Source: Onchidella celtica (lineage: Eukaryota > Mollusca > Gastropoda > Systellommatophora > Onchidiidae). From it: a stretch of DNA of 64,000 bases. Where the stretch lies: NCBI GenBank assembly GCA_963931925.1, contig OZ007570.1, forward strand, positions 54,159,880-54,223,879. The letters are read 5' to 3'. Positions within the stretch are counted from its first letter, which is position 1, and every line of letters starts with the position of its first letter. Under the pieces are notes generated by a model. It did not search any database. It saw only the letters and a list, made by a program, of their open reading frames with translations, and was not told where the DNA came from. This document shows, in pieces, positions 12,118 through 25,424 of the stretch. The translations under genes were made by a program, and so were the position numbers.

Positions 12118-13073
12118 TGGGGCACATCCATCGACAGACCAGCACCCAGCTGCCCCACCCAGTAACACCCACCATGTGTCACATTGAAATAAAAAAACAT
12201 CAAAGAGGTAAGCTTGGCAAGAACAATGAAGCGCTTGCCATAAGAAATTAATGAACGCTCTTAGTCTTATTGTGGCCGACACATTTATACACCTGCTGAT
12301 TTCCTTTTAACTATGGCTTGTCTATTTTACTTCTTTTCATTTTGGTCCAGTCTTTGCAATACTTGCAGAATAAGCAAAACAACGAACAAAGAACAAATAT
12401 TTGTGTGTTGTAAATCGAGGAAATGCGTCAAAAAATTCTAACATGCCAGCATTCGTGACAAATTATTTTAAGTTAAAAATGGGATGGACTTAATGCGGCG
12501 TGACAGGTGACTTTTCAAAGCACGTAAATAAATCAGAGAAGAGGGAACGTACAGACAGGTTATGGAGAAATGCAACAGGCAAGCAAACAACCAATGCCAC
12601 AGCAACAATCGAGACCCTAGTTCTTGTTTGTTCTATCTCCATTTTCTGAAATACTGTAGATCCTTTAGTATGTAGATGAGATAATAACAAATGCACTCTT
12701 TGCCACTTGTTTCAAATGCGTTGTGGCACTTATAAAGCTGTTTCACAGTTCCGATTTATTCGAACTCCTTATCATAAACTAAAGTTGCGAACGTTTGGCT
12801 TCGAAAGTTCTCACTGGTGCAAAAAGTGGAGTTGGAACATAATAATAGGAACTAAGGTCGCGAAGTTCGCGGGTTGTAAACCAAAGAAATAGAGGAAAAA
12901 CTCAAACATGCCATATTTCATGACAATTTATAGCCAGAGAAAAGCGGAACTTGAACACACAGCAAACAATGTATTTGCTAAAAAAAAAAAAAACGGGAGA
13001 AAACTGAAAGGCAAGAAAATAACAGCAGGTTATTGGAGATATATACAACTTAGGGGTGAAACAGATTCATGAT

Positions 13074-13164
13074 GGTGTACGCGCCAGACTGGTGGTTCGC
13101 CGCCCATAAATTATGCATCACACTAATTCACTACTCTCTGGCGTCTGGCGCCTACACCAGCCTT
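13074..13164. mobile_element. Foldback MITE of the GGCTGGTG family, short version
   Basis: GCGCCAGACTGGTGGTTCGC at the left faces GTCTGGCGCCTACACCAGCC at the right. The middle is only CCCATAAATTATGCATCACA and a few bases. It lacks the interior present in the 48481 copy. Confidence 0.6.
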
Positions 13165-14390
13165 AAAAGTGCCGAGAAAATGTCTTAAAAAAAACAAAAA
13201 CACGACCGAAACAAAAACAAAACTACAAAATCAGCGTGGAAGAAAAAAATGAACAGGTTATGGAGACACAATGGAACGTCCTGAAATGACGTACTGCGTC
13301 TCTGCTGCATTAAAAAAAACAAAAACAATAGAACAAAAAATGTGTATACTGCTTGAGAAAACAAGTTGCTCTCGTAGTGATGAAAACAAAGTAGTAAACT
13401 TTTCTGACGTAGATCGAAACAAACGTAAGAGTAAACAGGCTAATCTCTCTCGATATAGAAAGACGTTACACTGTTTTTCCGAGACTTCTGTATAAACATA
13501 CCTGGATAGAGTGAAGTGGGGTTTTTTTTTTTTCCTTTATTGTTTTTTTTTTAACTTCTTCTTCTTTTCTTTTTCGCTATACATCTTGAAAAACCACACT
13601 TCGCTGATCTAGAAAGAAGCCAAATGAAATGAAACTGTAATATTATTTATCTTATTCCAGAGACGTACGAAAGCCCCAGAATTTTCAGTGTTTTCTCTTC
13701 GTTTTCGGATGCATATAAAGCTTTCATGTTTCTTTCTTATTTTGCTTGTCTTTCTCTTCGCTAGACTGGATGATGCTTTCGCGAACACTGAGCTGCTGGT
13801 TGTGAATTAGAGATTTCTTCAAACGTAAAATCAAGTTTTAAAACAAAAAAACAAAAAAATGTTTCTGTAGCAAATGTTTTATCCTCAAATCCACAGTTCG
13901 AGACATGCATCTCTCACATATCGCAAAATAAAGTTAATGGAAGCTCTTATAAAGTCTGATTTTGGTTTTCCAATAATACATTCTCCAGAACATTTCTCTT
14001 GAAATGAAACTGGATTCGCTCATATTTTTTTTTTTTTTAATACATTCTGCTCTCAACCACTGGCGTATTATGGCGAGTTTCTGCAACCACACTTGCTTTC
14101 CTATTGAAAACAACAACAACAAATAATGTTCTTAGCGTTACTGGTGTTCTCGCAGACTTTTTTTCTCTCTCACAAAATTACTCTCATTGTCTCTATCGAG
14201 CCACCACTAGCTTGCTGTTCCCATTGTTTTTAACTGGATCTCTATAATTGAGTTGTCGAGTACTGAGTGCAAACCTCTCTGAGCGTGAGCTCACTTTTTG
14301 GGGTTTGGTCTTTTCTTTTTCACTCCCTGTGTTGCGTTGGTTTTTCCATACCCTAAGGGGCCATACAGAAAGTAATTTTAATGTGCTCCG
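13165..14390. other. No gene recognised
   Basis: AT-rich sequence with several A- and T-runs; frames of up to 77 codons show no domain. Confidence 0.55.
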
Positions 14391-14699
14391 AGGGAGAAAA
14401 AAAAAGGGGGTGGGGGGATACCCCAACTCCTCCCCCCCCCCCCCCTCCGTAATGAAAAGCTTACATGGAAAGGGGGGGGGTGGTCTGGGGAGAGTACGTA
14501 CGTTTGTTTGTTTTTTTCATTATTAATTATGGTAATTAATTAATAAGTTTGTCAAGGACTCTTTTTTTCAGCATATCTTAAATTGTTAATTTATAAAAAA
14601 AATAAAAATCATGTCTCCAATGAAATAGAAACATAATTCATGCAAAACGCTAGCCAAAGTGTTCAAACATCAAGGCCTAGGCACCAGTATTCAACATTC

Positions 14700-14815
14700 T
14701 AATTGGAGTGGGGAGGGAGGGGGTTGAAGCCAAGAGTATGAAAAGTTAACATGGAGGGAAAGGGGCGAGGTGACTGCCAAAATCGAGCGTCCATTCTTTA
14801 TTGGTGGCCCTTTAG
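14700..14815 (+). repeat. Poly-G-containing dispersed module, copy
   Basis: It contains GGAGGGAGGGGGTTGAAGCC, AAGAGTATGAAAAGTTAACA, TGCCAAAATCGAGCGTCC and TTGGTGGCCCTTTAGG. A partial sibling lies at 14425-14490 (AATGAAAAGCTTACATGGAA plus a G8 run). Confidence 0.5.
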
Positions 14816-15062
14816 GCCTGATTTTCCCTTCAGGTCAGGTAACAATTCTATTAACTTGTTCAAGGCAGCGGTTGGTGAACTCAAGTGGACTGACAACATC
14901 ATTACATTCTGGCCCTGAAGTCCTCACTTTAAAAAGAAAACACATCTCTGGAGCCAAGTCCGAACACGTTCACTAAATTCAATCACTCACTGACTCACTC
15001 ACACACACACGCTCTCCTGTACATCCTTCGTTCATCCACCTCCTCCTCCTTCCCTTATTCCA

Positions 15063-15182
15063 CCCAGGCCTGCGCAAAGCTAGTAATAAACCCAGGCCTG
15101 CGCAAAGCTAGTAATAAACCCAGGCCTGCGCAAAGCTAGTAATAAACCCAGGCCTGCGCAAAGCTAGTAATAAACCCAGGCC
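15063..15182. repeat. Perfect 28-bp tandem repeat, 4.3 units
   Basis: The unit CCCAGGCCTGCGCAAAGCTA followed by GTAATAAA is repeated four times without a visible change, then a partial CCCAGGCC. Absence of divergence indicates recent expansion. The units are contiguous, with no spacers. Confidence 0.9.
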
Positions 15183-15189
15183 AGGTGGG

Positions 15190-17500
15190 AAATTTTAGGC
15201 CCCCATTTGAAACTGCTCATCAACTATTTTTTGTGATGAGTGGCCTAGAACACATTGAAGCTTGCTTATTTATATTTTAGCTGTGTAATCTTCTATGAAT
15301 CGCCTTTAAAATACGTGAGCGGATCTGGCAAAATCGGGCTTAAAGAGGAGGACCAAATTCCTAAGAAAACCCCTCCATAGGGAAAAAAATCATCTGTGGA
15401 AATCGAGATTTGCTTACAAAATGAAAGATTGGCCATTTTTCTGCATTCATTTAAAATAATATGTTTCTGGAAATCGTCTTTAAAATATCTTATTTGATTT
15501 TTTGAAGAGGTATAAAAATTTCAATTTAAGCCCAATTTCGCCAGATTTACTCGCATTTTTTTTCAATGAATATTTTGTGCTGAACAACCCCCGTTGACAT
15601 TTTTTTAACAATATTAATATTCTTTGCCAAAGGCCCCCTCCCATTTGCCTCTACCAGGGGGTTTAGGCCCCATCAAATCATGAGCTCATGCCCACTGACG
15701 TACCTCAACCCGAACACAACTCCCCCCCCCCCCCAACTCCCATCCCACCCCTCTGTACTGGCCCTCTTCCACCAGTCACATTATTTTACTTTTTCCCTTA
15801 CAACGTTCAAGTTGCCTTCAGTGACCACTCATACTCTTATATTCCTACACTTACATTTTACTGACCACTCACACATTCCTTAACACAACCACACATTGAA
15901 TTTTACTCTCCCACACACACACTCAGTCAATCACTGATCAACCCCACCCACTCACTCACTCACTCAGTCAATCGCCCACCTAGCAGTCTTATTCTACATG
16001 ATTACACCCTTTCCTTTTCCTGCTCACCCGGCTATCAGATCAGCCTACACCCGTGGCGGAACAAGGAAACGACAGAAATAGCTCCCTCTCCACTCAAGAC
16101 TTCTGAAAATATTTTTCCTAACCAACCTTCAATTTCCCCCACTTTTCCTCGTCAAAGAAGTCTGGACTTTCCCCAGACACCCACTGGCTGAGTTCCATCC
16201 CAAATGTCATCACAAGTTATGCACGTGTACATCATATGTATGCCTAAAGACGTGCACACGCGTAGAAACAGACGTTACCCCCAACAAAATAGGCTGGAAA
16301 AAAAGCCCTTACAAAATCCACTTGGAGCAAATTTATGTGATCATGTCTCGGCGTCAGGAAAATATTAAGTTACATGGCCCGAACGACATCCTACACCATT
16401 GATTTTAACAGGAAACAGGGGTTATTTGGTAGTGGTAGTCATGTTGCTCGTTTTTAAGAGTTCTTTTTTTTTTTTTACCATGCAGGATTGGCAACTTCTT
16501 CCCCCCCGAGCTAAAAATAAACTCCTAACATTGGCATGTCAAAACTTTAGGGGCTACGGAAATGATGTTTATATTATTATGGTTATCTAAATATAGGGAA
16601 GCAGATTCTATAAACGAAAACGAAGTAAGGAACAGTGCGTGCAACTTAATGAAATGTATCACCCAAGTCGCCATACATCAAAATGTCTTAACTAACATTT
16701 CAAAAACATTAGGAGATCGAACACGGTGTAGATATTAATATCATTTACAGTTTTCCCAAAAAGGATGATTAACTCCGAAACTGAACATGAAGAAAAGTAC
16801 TCTTGAATACAATTTGCTAAATTTATCAGCTCTGTGGCCTCGTGTCAAAATTCCTACATTATCTTTCATAAAGCTTTCGGTGATTACAAAAATAATAATT
16901 AATATCGCTTAGGTTTTCCAAAAGAGAACCAGGAACTCCTAAACTCGATATGACATAAATAACTCTGCATTGCATAGAACTTATTAAATTTATCGAAGCA
17001 CTGGCGAACGAGGGAACGCGACACGCGCGCAGCTGCCCGAGATACAAGAATTTGCTTTAAAAAAAAAAAAAATTGAGCTTGGGTAAAAATTGTTACATGC
17101 AGGAATTTTGATCTAAGGGGATTTTTTTCTTTGGTTTTTTTTTTTCCTTTTTTATTCTCCTTTTTTTTTTTTTTTCCATGTCCCCCCCTGATTATTCCAG
17201 CAGCTGCAAGCAAATGGAAGGGATGGAAAATAAAATGGCGCGTACAAAGGAACGTTCACTGACACGCACAACTCTTGGTCAGAAAAATGTTCCCGATCAG
17301 TTTCGCGGCTCCTGTCGCGGTATCCTGCAGCCTAAAGAAAGACTGCAACATTTCATGTGAGATTGTTCTAGATCTAGAACACATTGAAGCTTGGTCGTTC
17401 TGCTTCTCCCGGGGTTCAGAATCTCGACATGCTTAAAAATAACAATACAGGTGAAAATTCCATGACATACAACTGGATTCTCATCCAATACCTTTAGCTT
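15190..17500. other. No gene recognised; CA/CT-rich in part
   Basis: 15190-15670 has GGCCCC-type words at both ends (TTTTAGGCCCCCATTTG near 15193, TTTAGGCCCCATC near 15661) and may be one old element. 15700-16000 is rich in CACTCA and ACACAC. The rest shows nothing. Confidence 0.5.
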
Positions 17501-17542
17501 TTAGCAGTGGCTCTCAGCCTTTTCAAGCCTGATTACCCCTAA

Positions 17543-17707
17543 CAGTGGCGTGCAGAGGTTTGGTGATGCTCGCGACCAAGTCCTCCATTGTACGCCCCAA
17601 GACTCAAGTTTTTCAAAAATTTTAATTTTAATTACACTCTGTGATTGGATACCCTTGAAATGGATGCCTGGGGTCGTCGCCCCTTCTGCCCCCTTTCTGC
17701 AAGCCAC
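17543..17707. mobile_element. hAT-type MITE (CAGTGGCGTGCAG family), second copy
   Basis: It starts CAGTGGCGTGCAGAGGTTTG, contains GTACGCCCCAAGACTCAAG and TTGAAATGGATGCCTGGGG, and ends TTTCTGCAAGCCAC. The bases just upstream (17504-17540, CAGTGGCTCTCAGCCTTTTC) look like the start of a different hAT-type element, so this copy may be nested in it. Confidence 0.65.
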
Positions 17708-18094
17708 CGCCCTCTACATTCATATTATATATCATGGCTTTATTCCCACACTCCCACAAAAACTCAGCCAGTTCATTTTTCAAAAACCATTAACGTAATG
17801 AACTTCTTAGAATTCTGACTTAACATCTTTTGGCAAGTTGGGTAAGATTGAACAATTCCCTACAACAGGCGCCGCATTGCTGTGAACTAGTTTGTTCCGT
17901 AAGTCCCACCCACCTGGTTAATCTCTGACCCTAAATCTAACCCAATACCGGTTCTCCTCCCTAAACCTTATCTTAACCCTGACCCTGCCTTTTACCCCAA
18001 CACAAATGCCAACGGCACCAGTACGGAATTGTTCAGTCCAGCCGGCAAACTGGATTCCATGGGCCTGCCTAGCAGCACTGTAGGAGCAACTGAT

Positions 18095-18160
18095 GGCGTT
18101 TGAGTTGGAGTTGGAGTTTTACGGTGCCTCGGCACGACAACGGCCACTTTGCGCCTTTCA
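18095..18160 (+). repeat. Dispersed repeat (GAGTTTAACGGCGC family), copy
   Basis: Same order of blocks as 62877-62945, ending GGCCACTTTGCGCC. Confidence 0.55.
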
Positions 18161-18379
18161 AGATTGTTCTTGTTGTTATTTGGGAAGGGGGGGGGGGTGT
18201 ACTTTATGTAGGTTTGATATTCAGATCTTCATCGACTGTAAGTTCACATACAGAATTAAATAGTTCCGAATATAGAACTGATTTCACTGGAATCACGCAA
18301 AGAAGCCTGAACGTCACAAAAAATATTACTACGTCACTTCACGTATGAGTGTTACTGAGTTTATTGAGTTATCTATTAT

Positions 18380-18690
18380 ATATTTCAGTAATTTGCAACC
18401 TTTGGCGTGAGTCACTGACCAAACTATACACTCTTCAGGCCTTAACTTTGGCAAGAAGGTGGCAACTGGGATAAGGAAGATAATAGCTATAATTAAACGT
18501 TGTTTACTTCAAGCATGTATTTTTTTAAGAATAACAATGTTTATTTGCTATGTAACATCTGTATTTTTGCATGTTTGTTTCGTAATATATAGTACCGTGC
18601 ATGTCATAAGAAGTAACCGTATCAAGCGTTCAGTTTGGTGCCTAGTGATATATGTTATTGTAATGATGCGCAAGATGTGTGTAACATGAT
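18380..18690 (+). repeat. Dispersed repeat matching the interior of the 40843 element
   Basis: The segment TTATATATTTCAGTAATTTG through GTTTACTTCAAGCATGTATT to AAGCGTTCAGTTTGGTG is the reverse complement of about 41235-40980. After it comes GAATTTCCCTCATGAG and an AATAAATAAATA tail (18741-18764), which the other copy lacks, so two element types may share this core. Confidence 0.55.
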
Positions 18691-19093
18691 TGTATGTGCT
18701 CTTAAACGCTCTGTGAAAGAGAATTTCCCTCATGAGATAATAAATAAATAAATAAATAAATAATGATTCTTACCTTATCATATAAATGCACAAATGAAAT
18801 GACAAAGAAAACCGAAGGTGACTGTAGTTTCACAATACACGCTGTGTGCACCATCTAAGTTTATAACGTCATAGTTAAAGCCCTTGTTAAATCTCACCTG
18901 AAATTATAACCTATTTATTGCCCACTTGAAATTCCCAAATGACGCCCCAGTTTTCCTGACTTGAAATAGGTAGGCATGTCGCCCAATGTCCTGCCTACTG
19001 CTAGTGGAAAACGATCCAAGTAGAAGCGATGGCGTTATCTCGATGTTTTTATTAAGCTTTGCGATCTCCTAAAGTGGTGTATTAAATATTATG

Positions 19094-19290
19094 ACTTTTA
19101 AACATCGGCTGAAGAGTCATCTTTTTACACTCTGAATGTCCATCAAACGTTTGCTTTTCCTGAGTATGTCTGTGTACTGTGTGTGTGATTTGATGACATA
19201 ATTGTTGCAAAGCGCTCACAGCCTGGTTGCCAACGGGATGAAGCGCTCTTTTAAATGCTACCTATTAATATTATTATTAAATATATTTCT
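19094..19290 (+). pseudogene. Probable LINE 3' terminus (degenerate)
   Basis: A short frame ends MTFKHRLKSHLFTL and stop, resembling the 'FK..LK.HLF' end of CR1/jockey/I-type ORF2 proteins. It is followed by an untranslated tail with GCAAAGCGCTCACAGCC and a final ATT-rich stretch (TATTAATATTATTATTAA) typical of LINE/SINE 3' tails. A weakly similar LVKSHLKL segment occurs near 18886. No RT core is visible, so only the 3' end is proposed. Confidence 0.4.
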
Positions 19291-20733
19291 GAGTTCTTTG
19301 TTAAATATCAAAATTCGTTCCCTGTTTAGAACCACTGGGCTTAAGAGTTGAACTTTGAATCTCTTTCCTAGTCTTCTCTCTTTTTCCCCCCTTCTTCCTC
19401 TTATTTTTACAGGTATGTAAGTGGCTGGTGAGTTGCGTGAGCATGAACTCGTGACAAGCTAGAATGAAGTGGGTTAGTGAGTCAAGTTTTCATCATTCTT
19501 TTGAGCTTCCAGTAAAATTCACACTCATTCACTTACTGCGTCTTCTCCCTACCTCCACGCCCCCCTCTGAGTCTGTCTGAGGCAGTGTATGAATGAATTT
19601 GACTGTCGGGTTTGTTCCTAATCTCTCACCCCTCTCCCTGATGAATGTTGAAAAGAGCAGTGATTGCAGTGAAGGTACGGACAGCCGATGCAAGTTGTGA
19701 TGGCTCGCATGTGGTGAGCACTATACATTTTAGAAAACATTTCCAAGCTGCTGCCTTGGAAACATGTAAAAAAAAAAAACAACAACCTGGCAAGAGATAC
19801 TGATGAATTTAAATTCGTGACATATTTACCCTCAATAATTGTGTCACGAGGAACAACGCTTGTACGTGATATATACAACACAACGTACGCAAGATGCGAC
19901 ACAATATTGTTACGCAACATAAATTACCAGATTCCCCTAATCATCATAATGTAACGTGGGTATTTCAAGACACTATTCAGTAAACAAATCGACATACTTA
20001 AAAATAGTATCGGAACATCAAATTTCTGAATTCATTCCTTCATTGTCAAGCTGAAGACTTAAATACAATGGCCTTGCGAATCAAATACACTCAGACCGCT
20101 GCCAAAGGGTCAGCATGATTAGGGCATTCGACGATGATGTTCCATCCTTCGACCGTTCTCGTCTGAGATCCCCATACCCATAACATAGCCAGCAGAACGT
20201 AATTCAAAATATGGCGCACACACGCCTTCCATCAACGGAAGATGATTGTTGCAAACGCCTCATTACTTAACATGCAGACTACGTGGTTCAATGATGTAGG
20301 ACTTTATGTACTCCGATTCGTAAATTTCATTAACGTAACCAAAATTGGGATGTAAACCAACGTGCAGTGCTCCGATATTGTTTTCGGCGAAAATAATTTT
20401 AAAATTCGGAGAACCGGCCTAAACGCAAGTGCAATGATGTCTCGTGAAACTAACAGTTGTTTGTTTTTTTTCACAAATACCTTTCCGGCATAACCGACGA
20501 TAAATTATTTACGAGGACTTGATATTCTAATGCAATGTTATTAATGATCATTATTATAAAAAAAAATAACCGATGCCTTGAGACGACATAAAAACTGCCT
20601 TAAAAAAATCACAATATTATTATCACAAAAGCATCAGTGATTCCACACTCTCACAGCCGATCATTTGACTTAATCAGAAAAGTGATGAGAAGCGCCACTT
20701 ATAATATGACTCAAGTGAAACAAACCAATATGG

Positions 20734-21127
20734 GCAGAGACACGGTGGTCTAGAGGCAAGGTGCTCGCCTCTCATGCCGAAGGTACCGGGTTCGATCTAA
20801 GGTCGGTGCAGGCATGTCGAATTGTTTTCGGGTGAAAAAAAAAATTCCTGTCTCTGAACCTATGGGAGGCAGGATCGAGCACTTAGTCTTCTCGGACAAG
20901 GACTAAAAACTCGGAGGGCCCGTGTGCACGTTGCGCACGTTAAAGACAACTGGGCAATTAGAAATCGAGAACAGCAGGCCGAACAAACCCGCTGCCCGGG
21001 CAAAATTCTAAAAAACTAATCCCTACCACAAAAACACACAGAAACAAGAACGAGAAAAACAAAACCCAAGAAAAGTGAGGTGTAAATGCCATTGGCAGCG
21101 AACCTCCTAAAATAAAGACCTAAACAC
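20734..21127 (+). mobile_element. Full-length tRNA-derived SINE with 14-bp target-site duplication
   Basis: The 5' head has pol III-like boxes: A-box region GTGGTCTAGAGGC and B-box GGGTTCGATCT. The body contains CTTCTCGGACAAGGACT, GGGCCCGTGTGCACGTTG and GCACGTTAAAGAC. It ends near CCTAAAATAAAGACCTAAAC. Flanking direct repeats ACAAACCAATATGG (20720-20733) and ACAAACCGATATGG (21128-21141) differ at one base, which is good evidence for LINE-mediated insertion. A second copy (reverse) lies at 8938-9280. Confidence 0.85.
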
Positions 21128-21827
21128 ACAAACCGATATGGAACCCTGCGATCAGTAAAAAAAAAAATATGCCACAAAAAATGTTTTACCACTGTGGTGC
21201 ATGTGACAGCTACTGAAACCCATAGTTCTGAGAAGAGAACGCCATATGGTTTTTCTCTTGGGATACTATTTATCTCGTATTATATTCATGGGTCGCCTGT
21301 GGTAATAAATCTTCAAGGTTGCGTGAAGTGATGAAGAAATTGTAACCGTACTTAAGAGGGAAGACTCACTCAAGTATTTTTTTTTTTTTTTTGCTGATGC
21401 TGACGTGCAGCTGCAGGGTTTATTACCGGGGCGGTTGTCGATAATTTTCCAGTTAAGCTGATAACTTTGATACGTTGAGGAAAAAATCAATAAAATATCT
21501 CTGTGGGCGAATATCAAAGGTATCAGACGCCCGGCACAAACAGAATCGTGCATCAACCAGGCGGCAAACCGATCGGAAAACTATATAATTATTAGACAAG
21601 AGACAAATCAAGTGTAAAACTGGTCAGTGACCTGCGAGCTTGTATCTGATGAATTCATGATCGTAGAATTACTTCTAAATTTTGGCCAAAAGAAAGGCGA
21701 TTTAGCAATAGTAGCAATATTAAAAATGGTAAACAGTAAGGTTTGGTGGCACACTGAGTCAAGTTTGTTTTTGTCTTGGTTTTTAATGTGAATGTGAAAT
21801 ACGGAATTGAACGGGACCTCGCCCACT

Positions 21828-21955
21828 GGCCAAACCGATACAAGACCGACTCACTAGTTTGAGCGAGTCTTGACTCAGCTAGCGGAAAGACAGACCTCTC
21901 CCACTGAAGCAAAACAGTCTTGACTCAAAGCGCTTCCAGCCTTAACTCGAACTGA
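21828..21955. repeat. GACTCAG dispersed repeat copy
   Basis: The words AAGACCGACTCACTAG, GAGTCTTGACTCAGC, AAAGACAGACCTCTCCCACT and ACAGTCTTGACTCAAAGCG place it in the same family as 60003-60235. Confidence 0.45.
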
Positions 21956-21959
21956 AAAA

Positions 21960-24300
21960 AGCGCGTGTTAGAACTTGGACATGAAACTATGTTTTGATCT
22001 ATTTCTTCAGTTCTCTCGATTATTCACACCCCAATTTCTTCTTGCACTCCCACGTTGTCAGATCCCGTTGCAGCGCCGCCCCTGCTTTTCCGGTCAATAA
22101 TCTCACACCGTCTCCTGTTCATCTTTGAATTGAATTGAAGACCACAGAGCCACAGTGATCCAGTTTACAAACCCCTGTTTTGTGTCTTAACGGACCGGGC
22201 ACAACAGGACTTTTTAATTCAGTGACCTACTTAGTTGCAAGCTCGACATGAGCTCGTCGCCAGATGTTTTCCTGTGTATATCCTGTATTTAAAACTAAAC
22301 ATAATAACGGTGTAGCAACAATGAATTAGATGACTTGAGAAACACAATTTCTCCTCAAGAGCAAAGACCTCATTTATTTAGATCTGTCGTGTTGCGTGGT
22401 CTGTGATCGTGCAATGCTATTTTTCTCAGCCAAAGCTTGACATTTGACAGCCAATCGATGGTACCGGCATTTTTTAAGATCATTCTGATTCGTCGCCTCC
22501 AAAAGAGAAAGGCTTCCTTTGTTGTTCTTATTCTTTCTCTCAGTTTCCTTTCATTCTTTCTGCTTGTTCTGACTCCTACAAGAATGCCTCTTTTATACCA
22601 AAAGATTTTTTTTGAAACACGAGGATCTGTGGGACCCCAGCAGGGCTTGGGAAAAAAGTCAAAGTATAGCATTAAAATTCAGTTTTAATTTTGCCATTCT
22701 TTGCAAGATGAAGGTCCTCGTCGAGACAAAGTGTGTTATTGTTTTTCCTTTTCATTTCTGATTCACTGTATCGCTGTTGTTGTTTTGGTGTTGTTGTTTT
22801 TTTCATTATTATTGTTTCTCACACGAAGCTTTGAAATGGGCTTTTTTTTTTCCAATTGTTTTTTGCCATATTTTAAATTCTTTCAAGCACCTCTTCACCT
22901 TTTCGGGTCTAGTGTCTGTTATTACCAACATGCAGCTCCCTGTAGTTAAGTAGGCAACTCACTATAATTTTTCTGAATTTTAATTCATCTGTGTCTTTTG
23001 CTTGTAGATCTATGAAACATGCGCTGCTGGTTCTACCAGGCGAAGATTTTCACCTTTAACATCTGTGATCCCTGGTATTTTCAGCGTGTCGCGACTTATT
23101 GAGTTATTCCACAGACAAAGGATGGCGCAGGCGCTTCTGTCTGGCAATTTATGATAGCAGCAACCTTGAGCTATGTCACTGATATGGAAATCTATGTTTC
23201 AGTTCTGAAGTCTCATTCCCAATCCATTTATTTCTGAATTCATTTTATTTTTGCTGTTGTTTTATTTCTGCTTTACTTATCTCTGTGTGCGTATCTTATT
23301 AGGAAAGAAATAGTGGCGGAAGTAGGTCACTGTGGTGCATTTTTTACCCTTTTTTTTCGCTCGACGCTACAGCCTAAATGATAGTTTCAACAATTATAAA
23401 TTTAATTTTCCCAAGTGTCAACTAATCCAGCCCAATCGCTTTTGTATCGACGGATCGTGTTGATTCAAGTTTCAGGTATTTTTAAATAAAAGTTGTATGT
23501 AAAATACAATACAGAAAAAGTAGGGACAGAATGTTGCAATGTGTTGTGTGCATTTGACAAGACTAGATTATCCTAGGGCGGGGGCCCAGCTGGGGGCAGC
23601 TGGTCCAAATGTCTTAAGCTAGGTTTTCAAGCGTGCGGAAAAAGAAACGGCAGCGGAAAGGTCAAAAATCCTTCAAGAAGTGTAATAGAAAGAATAATTA
23701 TTTCCAAGTGTACGAAAAGACCGTTTCCGCCTACATGGAAAGACTAATTGTTCTTTTTACTACTTGATGGATTTTTGACGCTTCCTTTGCCGTTTCCCTC
23801 TCCGTACACGTGGAAAATACGAAGGGCGTGGCTAGGCTTAGTTGTCTGCTTTAAGGTTAGTTTCACTGATGTCACCAAAAACTGTGATGCACCCTTGCCC
23901 CCCGGTGCACGATTGCTGAGCAGGCGCACTTGCAAAGATTTAATGTTATTGTTGTTGTTGTTGTTGCTTTGCCACGTCCGCTGAGCATGCCCACTAGCAA
24001 AGATTGGCTGTAATCCAAACAGAAGAAGTAAAGCTTGTAGGAGAATGGAACATATAAAATATGGCCTTAGAACTTCCAATGACGGAGGCAATGAAATTCA
24101 AAATTTCGAAGACACACAAAGTTCAAAGACTTCAAATTACAACAAACCATATAATAGAAGAGTTAGCAGCCTATAAGGCTCAGCAACATTTTTTTGTATA
24201 TGACCCACTATTCTTGCCTCTGAGTATACTTATAAGATTATATATAAACAAGCAAAGTACCTGTTCTCTGAGCGGAGGAAAACAATGGGGGAAAACACTT
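21960..24300. other. No gene recognised
   Basis: T-rich and AT-rich sequence. An imperfect inverted pair (AAATCCTTCAAGAAGTGTAA near 23668; CTTGATGGATTTTTGACG near 23762, with CGGAAA/TTTCC words) hints at a small foldback around 23635-23810. Confidence 0.4.
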
Positions 24301-24302
24301 AA

Positions 24303-24353
24303 CTAGAAGAGGGAATCCGGCGTTGCCCGGGATAACCCTGATTTCGCCCATCA

Positions 24354-24405
<52 letters not shown>
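24303..24405 (-). mobile_element. Second Helitron-like 3' terminus with adjacent CT tract
   Basis: The - strand reads CCCGGGCAACGCCGG, then ATTCCCTCTTCTAG followed by T. It has the same layout as at 40843: GC hairpin, about ten bases, CTAG, and a CT microsatellite on the inner side. The other end of this copy was not found. Confidence 0.45.
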
Positions 24406-24619
24406 TTTTCTCTCTCTCCGTCACCTCCCCCCACCCCCTTCTTCAAATACGTCTCCAGTGTCCTTTATTTCCCGGACACATCTCCTTGTGATGTTTTTCT
24501 TCTTCTCTTTTGTCGCATCAAAATCCAAAGAGAAGAACTTCAAATTGAAGGTCGTCCATACAAAAAAGCCCTAACATTATTTCAAGAACTTGTTTTTACC
24601 TAAGCTCTTGAGCTCTGGC

Positions 24620-24780
24620 ATTAAAGCTTTTCTATGATCGTTCAGAAAGAATGTAACTTTGTATGCAAATCCAGAAAATGTTATTTGCAAAAACAAGGAT
24701 AAAGGGCATTTTTATGGTGGTTCAGAGGAATATTAACTTTGTATGCAAACCCAGAAAATGTTATTTGCAAAAATAAGGAA
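24620..24780. repeat. Tandem duplication, 80-bp period
   Basis: TTCAGA-GAAT-TAACTTTGTA and CCAGAAAATGTTATTTGCAA occur twice, at 24641 and 24721. Confidence 0.75.
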
Positions 24781-25424
24781 ATATAATTTTGATCACGTTG
24801 TAGAAGGCTGATCCATGTAGGAAAATGGAAATTCAATGATTCCGTGCTGAAGATCAGACGAACAAGCCTTGGGGCACATTACATCAAAGTTAGATCTAGA
24901 TTCAGGTCAATGCTGAGTAATGAACACTAATGAGCGCTACTGCCGCCCAAAGGAAAAAAGACGTAACTGACAGCAAGGCATTTCTACTTTACTGTCTCCA
25001 TGATTTTATCTCACACATAATTCTTGCACGGCAAAGGCAGATAAACATAAATGCTGCCGAAATAGTAGTTTCTAGTGTGACAAACCAATGTAAGTGACTG
25101 TTCGTAATCACAGACAATGAAGTAGAAACAGGCCATGATGCCACTTACATCGTTTTTACTTTGAGCGACAGACTAGCCAAGTACAAATCAAGAAAATGAA
25201 ATAGGAAGTTTGTTACTGGGTTCCCTAAGCGCGCACTAATGGATTTCGGTTTGCCGACAAATTGGACGATGATATCACGACAGTGACTTTTAATGAGACC
25301 CAACTCGTCGGCTGATGCCCGAGGTCTCACTGCATCTCAAAGTCATGACGTCACAATTTAACAAGTCCATGGATCAAAATCGGCTCGTGTGCAAATGAAA
25401 ACAACATACGATGACGTCCACCCC

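Noticed and set aside
15063..15182. CRISPR array
   Set aside because: The 28-bp units are directly contiguous with no spacers, in eukaryotic-type sequence.
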